Below, in pieces: positions 7,334-14,965 of a stretch of 26,620 nt of DNA. The notes under the pieces are model-generated. The model was not told the DNA's origin. It worked only from the letters and a program-made list of their open reading frames with translations, and did no database searches. The stretch is taken from contig CAZWZH010000171.1 of NCBI GenBank assembly GCA_964638775.1, positions 1 through 26,620 on the forward strand, written 5' to 3'. This DNA comes from Azophilus sp964638775 (GTDB lineage: Bacteria; Pseudomonadota; Gammaproteobacteria; Pseudomonadales; Azotimanducaceae). A program made the position numbers and the translations under genes. Within the stretch, counting starts at the first letter, position 1; each line of letters opens with the position of its first letter.

Positions 7334-8995
7334 GCCTTCCGGGCCGTCTCTCTCCATACTTGTGCAAGACCCGGCAATGACGGCGGCCGTACCTTGCAAG
7401 CTCCCCGATCCGCCCTGGAATCCCTGCGTTTCGACAATCGCTTCGTCGACGCCCTGCCTGCGGATCCACTGACGGTCAACGCTGTCCGACAGGTCGGCAA
7501 TGCCTGCTATTCCCGCGTGACGCCAAGAGCTGCGCCCGATCCACGCCTCGTCGCGTACGCAAGGGAGGTTGCCGAACTGGTCGGATTGCGCCCGGAGCAA
7601 TGCACGTCGGATGAGTTCCTGCAGGTCTTCGCCGGCAATCGGATCCTGCCCGGCATGGACCCTCACGCCACCTGTTACGGCGGGCACCAGTTCGGAAACT
7701 GGGCCGGGCAACTCGGCGACGGGCGCGCCATCAATCTCGGAGAGGCTGTCAACCGCCAGGGCAAGCACTGGACGCTGCAACTCAAGGGCGCGGGCCTGAC
7801 GCCCTATTCCCGCACCGCGGACGGGCTGGCGGTGCTGCGCTCGTCGGTGCGCGAGTTCCTGTGCAGCGAGGCGATGCATCACCTGGGCGTGCCGACCACC
7901 CGCGCGCTGAGCCTGGCGCTCACGGGCGATGAGGTGATCCGCGACATGCTCTACGACGGGCATCCGGCCCCCGAACCGGGTGCCGTGGTCTGCAGGGTCG
8001 CTCCCTCCTTCACCCGCTTCGGCCATTTCCAGATGCTCGCGGCCCGCGGCGAAACCGAGCTGCTGCGCCGGTTCACCGACTTCACCATCGAATCGGACTT
8101 TCCAGACGTGGCACAGCGACCGCCCGGCCCCGAGCGCTACGTCGATTTGTTCAGGGAGGTTTGCCGCCTCACCGTAGAAATGGTCGTTCAGTGGATGCGG
8201 GTGGGCTTCGTGCACGGTGTCATGAACACCGACAACATGTCGATACTGGGCCTGACCATCGACTATGGCCCATACGGCTGGCTGGAAGACTACGATCCCG
8301 ACTGGACGCCGAACACGACGGACGCCGCCACCCGCCGCTACCGGTTCGGGCACCAGCCGGCGGTCGCCCAATGGAACCTGCTGCAGCTCGCCAATGCGAT
8401 CTACCCCATCGTCGGTCAGGCGGAGCCTCTGGAGGAGGCCCTGCGCGATTTCGCCACCCACTACCAGGCGGGCCACCAGGCCATGATGGCTCGAAAGCTC
8501 GGGCTGACTGCATTCGAACCCTCGGTGGACCAGCCGCTCTGCGCCAAGCTCGAGGAAGTATTGCGGCTGACCGAGACGGACATGACAATTTTTTTCCGAC
8601 GTCTGGCCGATGTTGATATCGATGGCAGCGACGAAGCCGCGATGGAACCGATTGCCGATGCCTGGTACCAGCCCGCCCAGGTCGCCGGCGACAAACGGGC
8701 GCAAATTCTTGCCTGGCTGCACAGCTACATCGCACGCGCTCGCCGGGACAACCCCGGCCGCGATGCCAGGCGGTCTGGCATGAACGCCGTCAATCCGAAA
8801 TACGTGCTGCGCAATTATCTGGCCCAACTGGCGATCGACAAGGCCGAGGCCGGCGACTTCTCCATGGTGAACGAACTGTTGCAGGTGTTGCGGCGCCCCT
8901 ACGACGAACAGCCCGGCCGTGACGACCTGGCCGCAAAACGCCCCGAGTGGGCGCGGCACCGTCCCGGCTGCTCCATGCTTTCCTGCAGTTCCTGA
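7334..8995 (+). CDS. selO: SelO-type protein adenylyltransferase (YdiU/UPF0061)
   Basis: A SelO pseudokinase-fold enzyme that AMPylates proteins on Ser/Thr/Tyr, with a reported role in redox stress. Family landmarks in order: the PHATCYGGHQFGNWAGQLGD nucleotide-binding stretch, LKGAGLTPYSRTADG, RSSVREFLCSEAMHHLG, VGFVHGVMNTDNMS with the Asp-Asn catalytic pair, and IDYGPYGWLEDYDP. The C-terminus CSMLSCSS keeps the cysteine at the spot where eukaryotic SelO has selenocysteine. The start is uncertain: the family normally begins close to the LRFDNRF segment, so the ATG at 7334 is chosen. An ATG at 7307 and a GTG at 7274 would only add unconserved residues. Divergent from paaA; their shared 198-bp upstream region contains the putative PaaX site. 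Confidence 0.92.
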   Translation, partial: AFRAVSLHTCARPGNDGGRTLQAPRSALESLRFDNRFVDALPADPLTVNAVRQVGNACYSRVTPRAAPDPRLVAYAREVAELVGLRPEQCTSDEFLQVFAGNRILPGMDPHATCYGGHQFGNWAGQLGDGRAINLGEAVNRQGKHWTLQLKGAGLTPYSRTADGLAVLRSSVREFLCSEAMHHLGVPTTRALSLALTGDEVIRDMLYDGHPAPEPGAVVCRVAPSFTRFGHFQMLAARGETELLRRFTDFTIESDFPDVAQRPPGPERYVDLFREVCRLTVEMVVQWMRVGFVHGVMNTDNMSILGLTIDYGPYGWLEDYDPDWTPNTTDAATRRYRFGHQPAVAQWNLLQLANAIYPIVGQAEPLEEALRDFATHYQAGHQAMMARKLGLTAFEPSVDQPLCAKLEEVLRLTETDMTIFFRRLADVDIDGSDEAAMEPIADAWYQPAQVAGDKRAQILAWLHSYIARARRDNPGRDARRSGMNAVNPKYVLRNYLAQLAIDKAEAGDFSMVNELLQVLRRPYDEQPGRDDLAAKRPEWARHRPGCSMLSCSS

Positions 8996-9017
8996 TCCGA
9001 GCCGGGCCGGCGTACGA

Positions 9018-9254
9018 TCAGCCGGTCAGCGCGCTCCTGAGGGCATCGATTTCCTCCGGGATACGCACATCGTCCGACAAGCGCCGCCCGGCACGGCGGT
9101 ACCAGTACCTGGCATTTGAGAGATCGCCCTCCATGAGGTGCACGATTCCATGGGCCCAACTGCCGTTCGCCGACGAGTCCGCCTGCGCGATGACATGGGC
9201 CGCTTCCCAGTCACCCCGGTCGAGCAGCCGAACCGCTTCCATGAGTTCCGCCAT
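9018..9254 (-). CDS. Small TPR-like hypothetical protein (78 aa)
   Basis: A 78-residue acidic protein beginning MAELMEAVRLLDRGDWEAAH and containing EGDLSNARYWYRRAGR. The alternating small and aromatic residues (GDWEAAH, GIVHLMEGD, ARYWYRRAG) look like one and a half to two tetratricopeptide-type helical hairpins. From memory, similar short proteins with 'EGDxxNARYWYRRAG' occur as uncharacterised genes in other Gammaproteobacteria. Function unknown. It converges on selO with a 22-bp gap and is divergent from trxB. Codon usage matches neighbouring real genes, and no longer overlapping frame explains the stretch better. Confidence 0.72.
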   Translation of the reverse strand: MAELMEAVRLLDRGDWEAAHVIAQADSSANGSWAHGIVHLMEGDLSNARYWYRRAGRRLSDDVRIPEEIDALRSALTG

Positions 9255-9417
9255 GATCTAACGGGGCGATGCCCCGGCCCCACGGGAACGAGGTGACGGG
9301 GTGAAAACGTGACTCATTCGACAACCTGATCCGCGAACAGGGGCCATAGACGTTAGCAAGTACCCGCCGGCGCCGCCATCGGTTAAATTAGCGCCCGTTT
9401 TTTCCAAAGCGGTCATC

Positions 9418-10353
9418 GTGGCGAGCCATCATCAACTCATCGTCCTGGGCTCCGGCCCCGCCGGCTACACCGCCGTTCTGTATGCCGCCCGGGCCAACCT
9501 GAAGCCCGCGCTGATCACCGGCGTCGAGGTCGGCGGCCAGCTCACGACAACCACCGATGTCGAGAACTGGCCGGGAGGTCACGCCGAACTGCAGGGTCCC
9601 GAGCTGATGACGCAGATGGCCGAACACATCGGGCGATTCGACACCGTCGTCGTCCACGATCATATCCACACCGCCGATCTGGCGGTGCGCCCGTTGCGGC
9701 TGGAAGGCGACAACGACACCTATACGTGCGAGGCCATGATTATCGCCACCGGCGCTTCCGCGAAGTATCTCGGGCTCCCCTCGGAAGAGCGCTTTCTCGG
9801 CCGCGGTGTGAGTGCCTGCGCGACCTGTGACGGGTTCTTTTACCGCGGACAGCAAGTAGCGGTCATCGGCGGCGGGAATACGGCGGCCGAAGAAGCGCTC
9901 TACCTTGCAAACATAGCCGAGAAGGTCCACCTGGTGCACAGGCGTGACGAGATGCGGGCCGAGAAGATCCTGCAGGACCGCCTGTTCGCCAGGGAGAACA
10001 TCAAACCCGTTTGGAACCACACCTTGAGCGAAGTGCTCGGCGACGAAACCGGGGTCACGGGCATCCGCATCGCGTCCACCGGCGCCGCCGGGGAACGGTC
10101 CATCGACCTGGCCGGCGTGTTCATCGCCATCGGCCATACCCCGAACACGGGCATTTTCGAGGGCCAGCTTGACATGGCCGACGGTTACATCAGGGTGGTC
10201 GGCGGCAGCGACGGCAACGCGACGGCCACCAGCGTCCCGGGCGTGTTCGCCGCAGGCGACGTGGCCGACCACATCTACCGCCAGGCGGTCACCTCGGCGG
10301 GGTTCGGCTGCATGGCCGCCCTGGATGCGGAGAAGTACCTGGCGGAACTCTGA
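9418..10353 (+). CDS. trxB: Thioredoxin-disulfide reductase
   Basis: A 311-residue low-molecular-weight thioredoxin reductase that uses NADPH and FAD to reduce thioredoxin in the cytoplasm. Visible are the FAD site GSGPAG (11-16), QLTTTTDVENWPG, the redox-active CATC (134-137) within GVSACATCDGFF, the NADPH site GGGNTA (151-156), HRRDEMRAEKIL, and the C-terminal FAD motif GVFAAGDVADHIYRQAVTSA. It is very close to the enterobacterial enzyme along its whole length. The start is GTG at 9418, matching the homologous N-terminus. Its stop lies 3 bp from the convergent hpaH stop. Confidence 0.96.
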   Translation: MASHHQLIVLGSGPAGYTAVLYAARANLKPALITGVEVGGQLTTTTDVENWPGGHAELQGPELMTQMAEHIGRFDTVVVHDHIHTADLAVRPLRLEGDNDTYTCEAMIIATGASAKYLGLPSEERFLGRGVSACATCDGFFYRGQQVAVIGGGNTAAEEALYLANIAEKVHLVHRRDEMRAEKILQDRLFARENIKPVWNHTLSEVLGDETGVTGIRIASTGAAGERSIDLAGVFIAIGHTPNTGIFEGQLDMADGYIRVVGGSDGNATATSVPGVFAAGDVADHIYRQAVTSAGFGCMAALDAEKYLAEL

Positions 10354-10356
10354 CGT

Positions 10357-11157
10357 TCAGACGAAACGGCAGGAAACCGTGCCGAGTTTCCCGTAGTCCA
10401 CGTTGAACTCATCGCCCGCCTCGATGGCGACAGGCCTCGTGAACGAGCCCGCCAGAATTGTCTGGCCGGCTTCCAGCGCAACCCCGTGGGCGGCGAACTT
10501 GCCCGCGAGCCAGGCGATGCCGTTGGCCGGGTGGCCGAGTACCGCCGCGGCCACGCCGCTTTCCTCGATGACACCGTTCCTGTAGAGCAGCGCCGCCACC
10601 CAGCGCAGGTCGACCTCGGCGGGCTTGACCCGCCGCCCGCCGGTCACCACACCGGCGCTGGCGGCGTTGTCGGCGATGGTGTCGAGAACCACGCGGGGCC
10701 GTCCCGTCTCGGGGTCGACGCGAAAGCTCCTTGCGGCGATGATCTCGACGGCCGGCACGACGTATTCCGTCGCCTCGAGTACGTCGAAGAGGGTCACCCG
10801 CCCGGTGAGCGCACGTTTCAGCACGAACGCCAGTTCGACCTCGAGGCGCGGGTCGGTGAACCGCTCCGCCTCGATCTCCCCGCCATCCTCGAAGAACATG
10901 TCGTCGAGCAGGGTTCCGTAGTCCGGTTCGTCGATGTGCATGGCCTGCTGCATGACCCTGGACGTGAGCCCGATCTTGCGGCCGCGAACGGCACGGCCCT
11001 CGGCCACCTTCATGGCCATCCAGGCAGTCTGGATGGCGTAGGAGTCGGCAATCTCCATGTCGGGAAAGTCCAGGGAGACGGGGCGGATCTGGCGGCGCCC
11101 GCGCTCCGCCTCGTGGAGCGCCCGGGCGGCCTGCGCGATCTGGGAATCGTTCAACAT
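10357..11157 (-). CDS. hpaH: 2-oxo-hept-4-ene-1,7-dioate hydratase (HpaH)
   Basis: A 266-residue member of the 2-keto-4-pentenoate hydratase/FAH superfamily. It aligns throughout with E. coli HpaH by eye: QIRPVSLDFP, GRKIGLTSRVMQ, EPDYGTLLDDMFF, PRLEVELAFVL with metal-ligand acidic residues, RNGVIEESGVAAAVLGHPANG, and the ending VSCRFV. HpaH hydrates 2-oxohept-4-ene-1,7-dioate in meta-cleavage of homoprotocatechuate. The other hpa genes (BCDEFGI) are not in this window, so the gene is either displaced from its cluster or serves a similar dienoate. It lies downstream of the SDR gene on the same strand; the 181-bp repeat separates them and may interrupt co-transcription. Confidence 0.92.
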   Translation of the reverse strand: MLNDSQIAQAARALHEAERGRRQIRPVSLDFPDMEIADSYAIQTAWMAMKVAEGRAVRGRKIGLTSRVMQQAMHIDEPDYGTLLDDMFFEDGGEIEAERFTDPRLEVELAFVLKRALTGRVTLFDVLEATEYVVPAVEIIAARSFRVDPETGRPRVVLDTIADNAASAGVVTGGRRVKPAEVDLRWVAALLYRNGVIEESGVAAAVLGHPANGIAWLAGKFAAHGVALEAGQTILAGSFTRPVAIEAGDEFNVDYGKLGTVSCRFV

Positions 11158-11211
11158 CGTGCGAAGGCGGACAGTTTTCGCCAGCCGGGCCCGCTCAGTA
11201 CCAGGCCCGGC

Positions 11212-11392
11212 TAGCCCGACCTATTCGTGAATGAACGTAGCGAGGCTGGCAAGAGTAGTGAAAGCGCTGGGTGGCGCGGACCAGAGCGCGCGCAGGCGTG
11301 CTTACAGCACGTTGAGCACGCGGCGGGAGCACGCCCAGTGATTTCGCTGCTATTGACGGCCGCAGTAGTTTATTCATGAATAGGTCGGGCTA
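11212..11392. mobile_element. 181-bp MITE-like repeat with 25-bp terminal inverted repeats (copy A)
   Basis: The ends are inverted copies of TAGCCCGACCTATTCRTGAA extending to 25 bp, with two mismatches: left arm 11212-11236, right arm 11368-11392. CTAG is present at both outer boundaries, compatible with a short target duplication or simply part of the repeat. The interior contains GGCGTGCT...AGCACGCC, a second inverted pair. There is no transposase; a 60-codon frame inside is not credible as a gene. A diverged copy lies at 20748-20920. The right end runs into the last codon of the adjacent SDR gene and provides its TAG stop. Confidence 0.75.
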
Positions 11393-12061
11393 GACCCGGC
11401 CGCTGACGGGAATCAGCGCGCCGTGCACTTCCACCGCCGCATCCGAAGCCAGGAAGCAGATCACGTTCGCCAGGTTCTCCGGCGACACCCAGTTTGCGTG
11501 GTTGGCGCTCGGCATGTCCGCCCGGTTGCGCGGCGTGTCGATCAGGCTGGGCAGCACGGCATTGACGTTCACGCCCTGGCGCCGCACCTCCTGGGCCGCC
11601 GCTTCAGTCAGGCGCATCACCACCGACTTGGCCGACGTGTAGGCGCCCATGGCCGCCTGGCCCGACAGCGCCCCCAGGGCGCCCACGTTGACCACGCTGC
11701 CCCGGCCGCGCTCCACCAGCCGCGGCAGCGTGGCCCGCAGCATGTTTCTGAGCGTGGTGACGTTGATGTCGAACATGGCGTCCCAGTGCGCATCGTCGAT
11801 CTCGTGCACGCCAGGCCCCATGTCGAAACCGCCGGCGATGTTGCACACCGCGTCGAAATCGCCAATTCCGGCAATGCAGCGTTCCACCGCACCGGTATCG
11901 GCCAGGTCGACGCAGCGGGTATCGCCCAGCGTTGACGAAAAGCCCTCGACGATGTCGAGCAATGCCACGGAGGCGCCCAGTGCAACACACCGGGCCGCCA
12001 CTGCCTGGCCCAGCACGCCGGCCGCACCGGTTACGATCACCCGCTTGCCTGTCAGATCCAT
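11390..12061 (-). CDS. Short-chain dehydrogenase/reductase (dihydropteridine reductase-like subgroup)
   Basis: A 223-residue SDR with the Rossmann signature TGAAGVLG (11-18), the NIAGG segment (74-78) and a catalytic YTSAK (Tyr141, Lys145). The usual catalytic Ser before Tyr is replaced by Gly-Ala in VVNVGALGALSG, as in a natural SDR subgroup that includes dihydropteridine reductases. The C-terminal part (LPSLIDTPRNRADMP, WVSPENLANVICFLASDAA, HGALIPVSG) is typical of that subgroup. Substrate unknown. The ATG at 12059-12061 is chosen, with GGTGAG upstream; a GTG one codon earlier is possible. The TAG stop at 11390-11392 lies inside the terminal inverted repeat of copy A, so the native C-terminus may have been trimmed or altered by a few residues. 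Confidence 0.88.
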   Translation of the reverse strand: MDLTGKRVIVTGAAGVLGQAVAARCVALGASVALLDIVEGFSSTLGDTRCVDLADTGAVERCIAGIGDFDAVCNIAGGFDMGPGVHEIDDAHWDAMFDINVTTLRNMLRATLPRLVERGRGSVVNVGALGALSGQAAMGAYTSAKSVVMRLTEAAAQEVRRQGVNVNAVLPSLIDTPRNRADMPSANHANWVSPENLANVICFLASDAAVEVHGALIPVSGRV

Positions 12062-12260
12062 CACTGCTCACCGCATTCGATTCGGCCGCGCATGATAACG
12101 CGCGGAACGGAACGGCGAACATTCGGCCCTTGATCCTTTCAAGACCGTCGCTATTGGCGTAGCGTATCGGGCGATCCGCGCAGTTCCTCCGGTTTCCACC
12201 GACGACGAGACGGCAAGTGAGGGTATTACGTACCCTGGGACAGGACACAAGGTAGTTCAA

Positions 12261-13235
12261 ATGGCTGTGGATTCAACGCGCCACTGTGTGGTGCTGGGCT
12301 TCGACAACCCGCGCATATTGGGGCCAGGCTTTGACCTGCTGCAGGCAGCCGGGCACGAGGTTGCCGGTCACCAGGACTTCGACGCCGGGAAGGCGGCGCC
12401 GGACCTGGCCCGCTGCTCGGCGCTTGTCGTCGGCCTGCAACCGGTGGATGCGGACCTCCTCGGCCGGGCTCCGAACTGCAGGGTGGTCACCCGCCTGGGC
12501 GTGGGATACGAGAACGTCGACCTGGAGGCGGCCGCTGCCCGGGGCGTTCGCGTCACCTACTGCCCGGACTACGGGGTGCATGAAGTGTCAACCCATGCCA
12601 TCACCATGATGCTGGCTATGGCGCGCAACCTGGATTCGCTTCTGGAGGCCAGCCGCGCGGGGAAATGGATCCGGTCCGCCATGGGCAGCATCGAGCGCCT
12701 GCAGGACCAGGTGCTGGGCGTGCTTGGATTCGGACGCATCGGGCGGGAGACCGCCGCCAAGGCAAGGGGGCTGGGAATGAGGGTGCTCGCCCACGACCCG
12801 GCGATTACCGACGACAGCATCGCCGGACTGGGCATCGAGCCGGCCGGCTTCGACGACGTCATCCGGCAGGCCGACTACATATCACTCCACCTGCCGTTGG
12901 CGCCGGAGACCCGGCACCTGATCGACGCTCAGGCGTTGTCGCGCATGAAACCGTCGGCCCGCATCATCAATACGGCCCGGGGCGGCGTGGTCGACGAAGA
13001 CGCCCTGCTGGCGGCCGTCCGAGAAGGCCGGATCACCGGGGCGGCCCTCGATGTCTTGCACACGGAACCGCCGCCCGCCGACCATCCGCTGCTGCACGAG
13101 CCGAACGTGATCGTCACGCCGCACGCCGCCTGGTATTCGGAAGGCGCCAAGAACGACCTGTTCGCCCGGTGTGCCGAGGATGTCATACGGGTACTGGCCG
13201 GCGAAGAACCGCTCTATCCGCTGAATACGGTATGA
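12261..13235 (+). CDS. D-isomer-specific 2-hydroxyacid dehydrogenase, CtBP-like
   Basis: A 324-residue NAD-dependent dehydrogenase of the phosphoglycerate dehydrogenase/CtBP fold. The NAD-binding GFGRIG is at 156-161, and the catalytic trio is complete: Arg240 (NTARGG), Glu269 (HTEPP) and His288 (TPHAAWYSE). The PHAAWYSE variant of the histidine motif is typical of bacterial 'C-terminal binding protein' annotations rather than of SerA. There is no C-terminal ACT domain, so it is not a full serine-pathway SerA. Likely reaction: interconversion of a 2-keto acid and a D-2-hydroxy acid, substrate unknown. AAGGTAG precedes the ATG. A CGGCC-TTC-GGCCG hairpin at 13248-13260, just after the stop, may be a weak terminator. 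Confidence 0.9.
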   Translation: MAVDSTRHCVVLGFDNPRILGPGFDLLQAAGHEVAGHQDFDAGKAAPDLARCSALVVGLQPVDADLLGRAPNCRVVTRLGVGYENVDLEAAAARGVRVTYCPDYGVHEVSTHAITMMLAMARNLDSLLEASRAGKWIRSAMGSIERLQDQVLGVLGFGRIGRETAAKARGLGMRVLAHDPAITDDSIAGLGIEPAGFDDVIRQADYISLHLPLAPETRHLIDAQALSRMKPSARIINTARGGVVDEDALLAAVREGRITGAALDVLHTEPPPADHPLLHEPNVIVTPHAAWYSEGAKNDLFARCAEDVIRVLAGEEPLYPLNTV

Positions 13236-13247
13236 GGGCGGATTTCC

Positions 13248-13260
13248 CGGCCTTCGGCCG
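13248..13260 (+). terminator. Small GC hairpin after the 2-hydroxyacid dehydrogenase gene
   Basis: CGGCC and GGCCG-type arms pair around a TTC loop, 13 bp past the stop codon. There is no following T-tract, so termination strength is doubtful. It may instead be fortuitous or overlap the -35 region of the next gene. Confidence 0.3.
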
Positions 13261-13267
13261 ACTCCCC

Positions 13268-13273
13268 TATAAT
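13268..13273 (+). promoter_or_regulatory. Probable -10 hexamer for the VOC gene
   Basis: A perfect TATAAT stands 45 bp upstream of the VOC ATG at 13318, in otherwise GC-rich DNA. The -35 region is not recognisable, because a GC hairpin occupies it. The hexamer suggests an independent promoter despite the same-strand gene just upstream. Confidence 0.4.
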
Positions 13274-13317
13274 TCATCCCATGCATCGATACTCGCTTCA
13301 AGCGAGGAGACTGAACC

Positions 13318-13713
13318 ATGAGCGTCGAACTCAATCACACCATCGTTGCCGCTCACGACAACGAAGAATCCGCCCGGTTCTACCAGTCTCTGTTCGGCTT
13401 TGAATACGGAGGCCCGCTCGGGCACTTCGCACCGGTGCGCATCGAGAACCAGTCCCTGACCCTGGATTTCATCACGCGGGAGAGCTTCGAACGCCAGCAC
13501 TACGCCTTCAAGGTCAGCGAGACGGAATTCGACGAGATTTTCGCCCGGGTGAAGCAGCTGGGCCTGGCTTACGGGAGCGGCCCATTCACGCCGGACGACG
13601 GCGAGATCAACCACTGGAACGGCGGGCGCGGTGTGTATTTTCGGGACCTGAACGGCCACCTGCTCGAACTGCTGACCCGGGACTATACCGCCGAGAAGTT
13701 TCAGGATGACTGA
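13318..13713 (+). CDS. VOC (glyoxalase/dioxygenase) superfamily protein
   Basis: A 131-residue single-module VOC protein. The fold's paired beta-alpha-beta-beta-beta pattern is visible, with metal-ligand candidates at His7 (LNHTIV), His61 (QHYAFKV) and Glu117 (GHLLELLT). Length and pattern fit small glyoxalase I-like or fosfomycin-resistance-like proteins, but the specific reaction cannot be assigned. A GGAG Shine-Dalgarno precedes the ATG. Its own likely -10 lies at 13268-13273. It converges on the aldo/keto reductase gene, with an AT-rich palindrome between them. Confidence 0.85.
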   Translation: MSVELNHTIVAAHDNEESARFYQSLFGFEYGGPLGHFAPVRIENQSLTLDFITRESFERQHYAFKVSETEFDEIFARVKQLGLAYGSGPFTPDDGEINHWNGGRGVYFRDLNGHLLELLTRDYTAEKFQDD

Positions 13714-13761
13714 CTCAGTCGATGGGCGTCGCGGCCTGTGAAGCTCGCAAAAAAGGGCTGG

Positions 13762-13787
13762 TTTACTCAATTGAGTAAATTTACTCA
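13762..13787. repeat. Perfect 18-bp AT-rich palindrome plus a third half-site
   Basis: TTTACTCAATTGAGTAAA (13762-13779) is fully self-complementary, and a third TTTACTCA follows immediately (13780-13787), giving half-sites in the order forward, reverse, forward. It lies between two convergent stops (13713 and 13840), in DNA much more AT-rich than its surroundings. It could be a factor-independent bidirectional stem or a protein-binding site. Position between convergent genes argues mildly for a terminator; symmetry and extra half-site argue for a binding site. Confidence 0.6.
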
Positions 13788-13839
13788 GTAGCTGAATCGC
13801 GCCCGTCTGAGATGTGCTTTTTCGTCTCCCCGGAGGGCA

Positions 13840-14721
13840 TCAGACTTCGTCGGAAATCCCCCGCACGAACAGCGGCTCGATACCGAGCGCCTCGGAGTCG
13901 TTTAGCATCGCACCCTCGTCTGGAGCTATGGCTGCTTCCGCCGCGGCTTGCAATGTCGGGCGCAGCAGCGTGGCATCGCTGGAAGTGTTCAGAAACAAAC
14001 CTGGGCGGGACAGCACGAAGTGGACGGCTCGTTTCAGGGCATCCGTGTCGCGAATCGGCCGGTACCAACTGAATCTCGGCTCATCGTCTGCCTCGGTCCA
14101 CCGGCGGCGGGCGATGCTCTTGATGATCTGGAACGCCACGCCGCGTTCCCGGCAGGTACTGTAGAGTTTCTCGAAGTCGTTGGCGTATTCCGGCTGCGCG
14201 AGCATGGTGAAGTTCAGGGGCGCCAGCACCGAATCGAAGGGGAATCTCCGGAGGCTTTCAAGGTGCCTGGCGGGTGCGAAGGTGCCGTGGCCCGTAACGC
14301 CGATGAAACGCACCAGGCCTTCGTCGCGGGCGGCGGCGAGCGCTTCGACCGCTCCGCCGGGCCCGAGCGCGGTTTCCTGTTCGTGCGCGTCGACCAGGTT
14401 GTGTAGCTGAATCAGGTCGATCCGATCCACGCCGAGCCGTTCGAGGGAACGCTCGAGGCTTTCCCGCGCTGCCGGTCCGTCCCGCTCCCTGGTCTTCGTG
14501 GCAAGAAAGAAATTCTCGCGGTGCGCCTTCATCCAGGGCGCGATGCGCAGTTCCGAGTCGCCATACGCCGCCGCGGTATCGATGTGGTTGACGCCGAATT
14601 CGAGCAGCAGCTCCAGGATGGCGTCGGCCTTTTCCTGGCGCATGCTGCCGAGCGCCGCGGCGCCGAAAAGGGCTCTGGAACTCAGGTGGCCCGTACTCCC
14701 GAACGGAATTTTCTCAATCAT
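13840..14721 (-). CDS. Aldo/keto reductase
   Basis: A 293-residue NAD(P)H-dependent aldo/keto reductase with the full catalytic tetrad: Asp48 and Tyr53 in HIDTAAAYGDSE, Lys76 in LATKTRERDG, and His107 in LIQLHNL. The substrate-loop and C-terminal regions are typical of the bacterial AKR group that includes many uncharacterised oxidoreductases. The ATG at 14721 has only a weak purine stretch before it. A TTGACA/TAGAAA pair about 180 bp upstream is the best promoter candidate and would give an unusually long leader. Substrate unknown. Confidence 0.9.
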   Translation of the reverse strand: MIEKIPFGSTGHLSSRALFGAAALGSMRQEKADAILELLLEFGVNHIDTAAAYGDSELRIAPWMKAHRENFFLATKTRERDGPAARESLERSLERLGVDRIDLIQLHNLVDAHEQETALGPGGAVEALAAARDEGLVRFIGVTGHGTFAPARHLESLRRFPFDSVLAPLNFTMLAQPEYANDFEKLYSTCRERGVAFQIIKSIARRRWTEADDEPRFSWYRPIRDTDALKRAVHFVLSRPGLFLNTSSDATLLRPTLQAAAEAAIAPDEGAMLNDSEALGIEPLFVRGISDEV

Positions 14722-14896
14722 TCTTATTAGTCTTCACCCGGAATGGGTTGATCGGCATCAGTTGCGGAGGAACCGCGGGCAAGCGCCGGGACCGTGCCGC
14801 TCCCTGATTCATACGCCGCCTCACTTCTCCCCGTTGACATACCGGTCCACTTCCCGCTGGTAGTGGCGAATGCGCCCGGGGAAATCTTTGTGACCA

Positions 14897-14924
14897 TTTC
14901 TAATTTTACCGCGTTCTGTGTCAA
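14897..14924 (-). promoter_or_regulatory. Probable sigma70 promoter reading toward the aldo/keto reductase
   Basis: On the minus strand a perfect TTGACA (14924-14919) is followed after 16 bp by TAGAAA (14902-14897). Transcription would start near 14890 and give a leader of about 170 nt before the ATG at 14721. The -35 is ideal and the -10 matches at four of six positions. Confidence 0.4.
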
Positions 14925-14965
14925 GTTGCGCCGCTGCGGCGAGCGGGTGCTACCGCATTTCAGAG

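Noticed and set aside
7235..8959. 574-codon open frame on the minus strand opposite selO
   Set aside because: It is the complement of a clear SelO protein, and the GC-rich third positions keep the opposite strand free of stops. Its translation has no recognisable motifs.
10330..10380. Rho-independent terminator between trxB and hpaH
   Set aside because: Only 3 bp separate the stop codons, and no stem with a T-tract is visible.
11195..11377. 60-codon frame inside the 181-bp repeat, with a partly similar frame in the copy at 20728-20910
   Set aside because: Similarity is explained by DNA homology of the repeats; the frames shift relative to each other midway and there is no ribosome-binding site, so they are not treated as genes.
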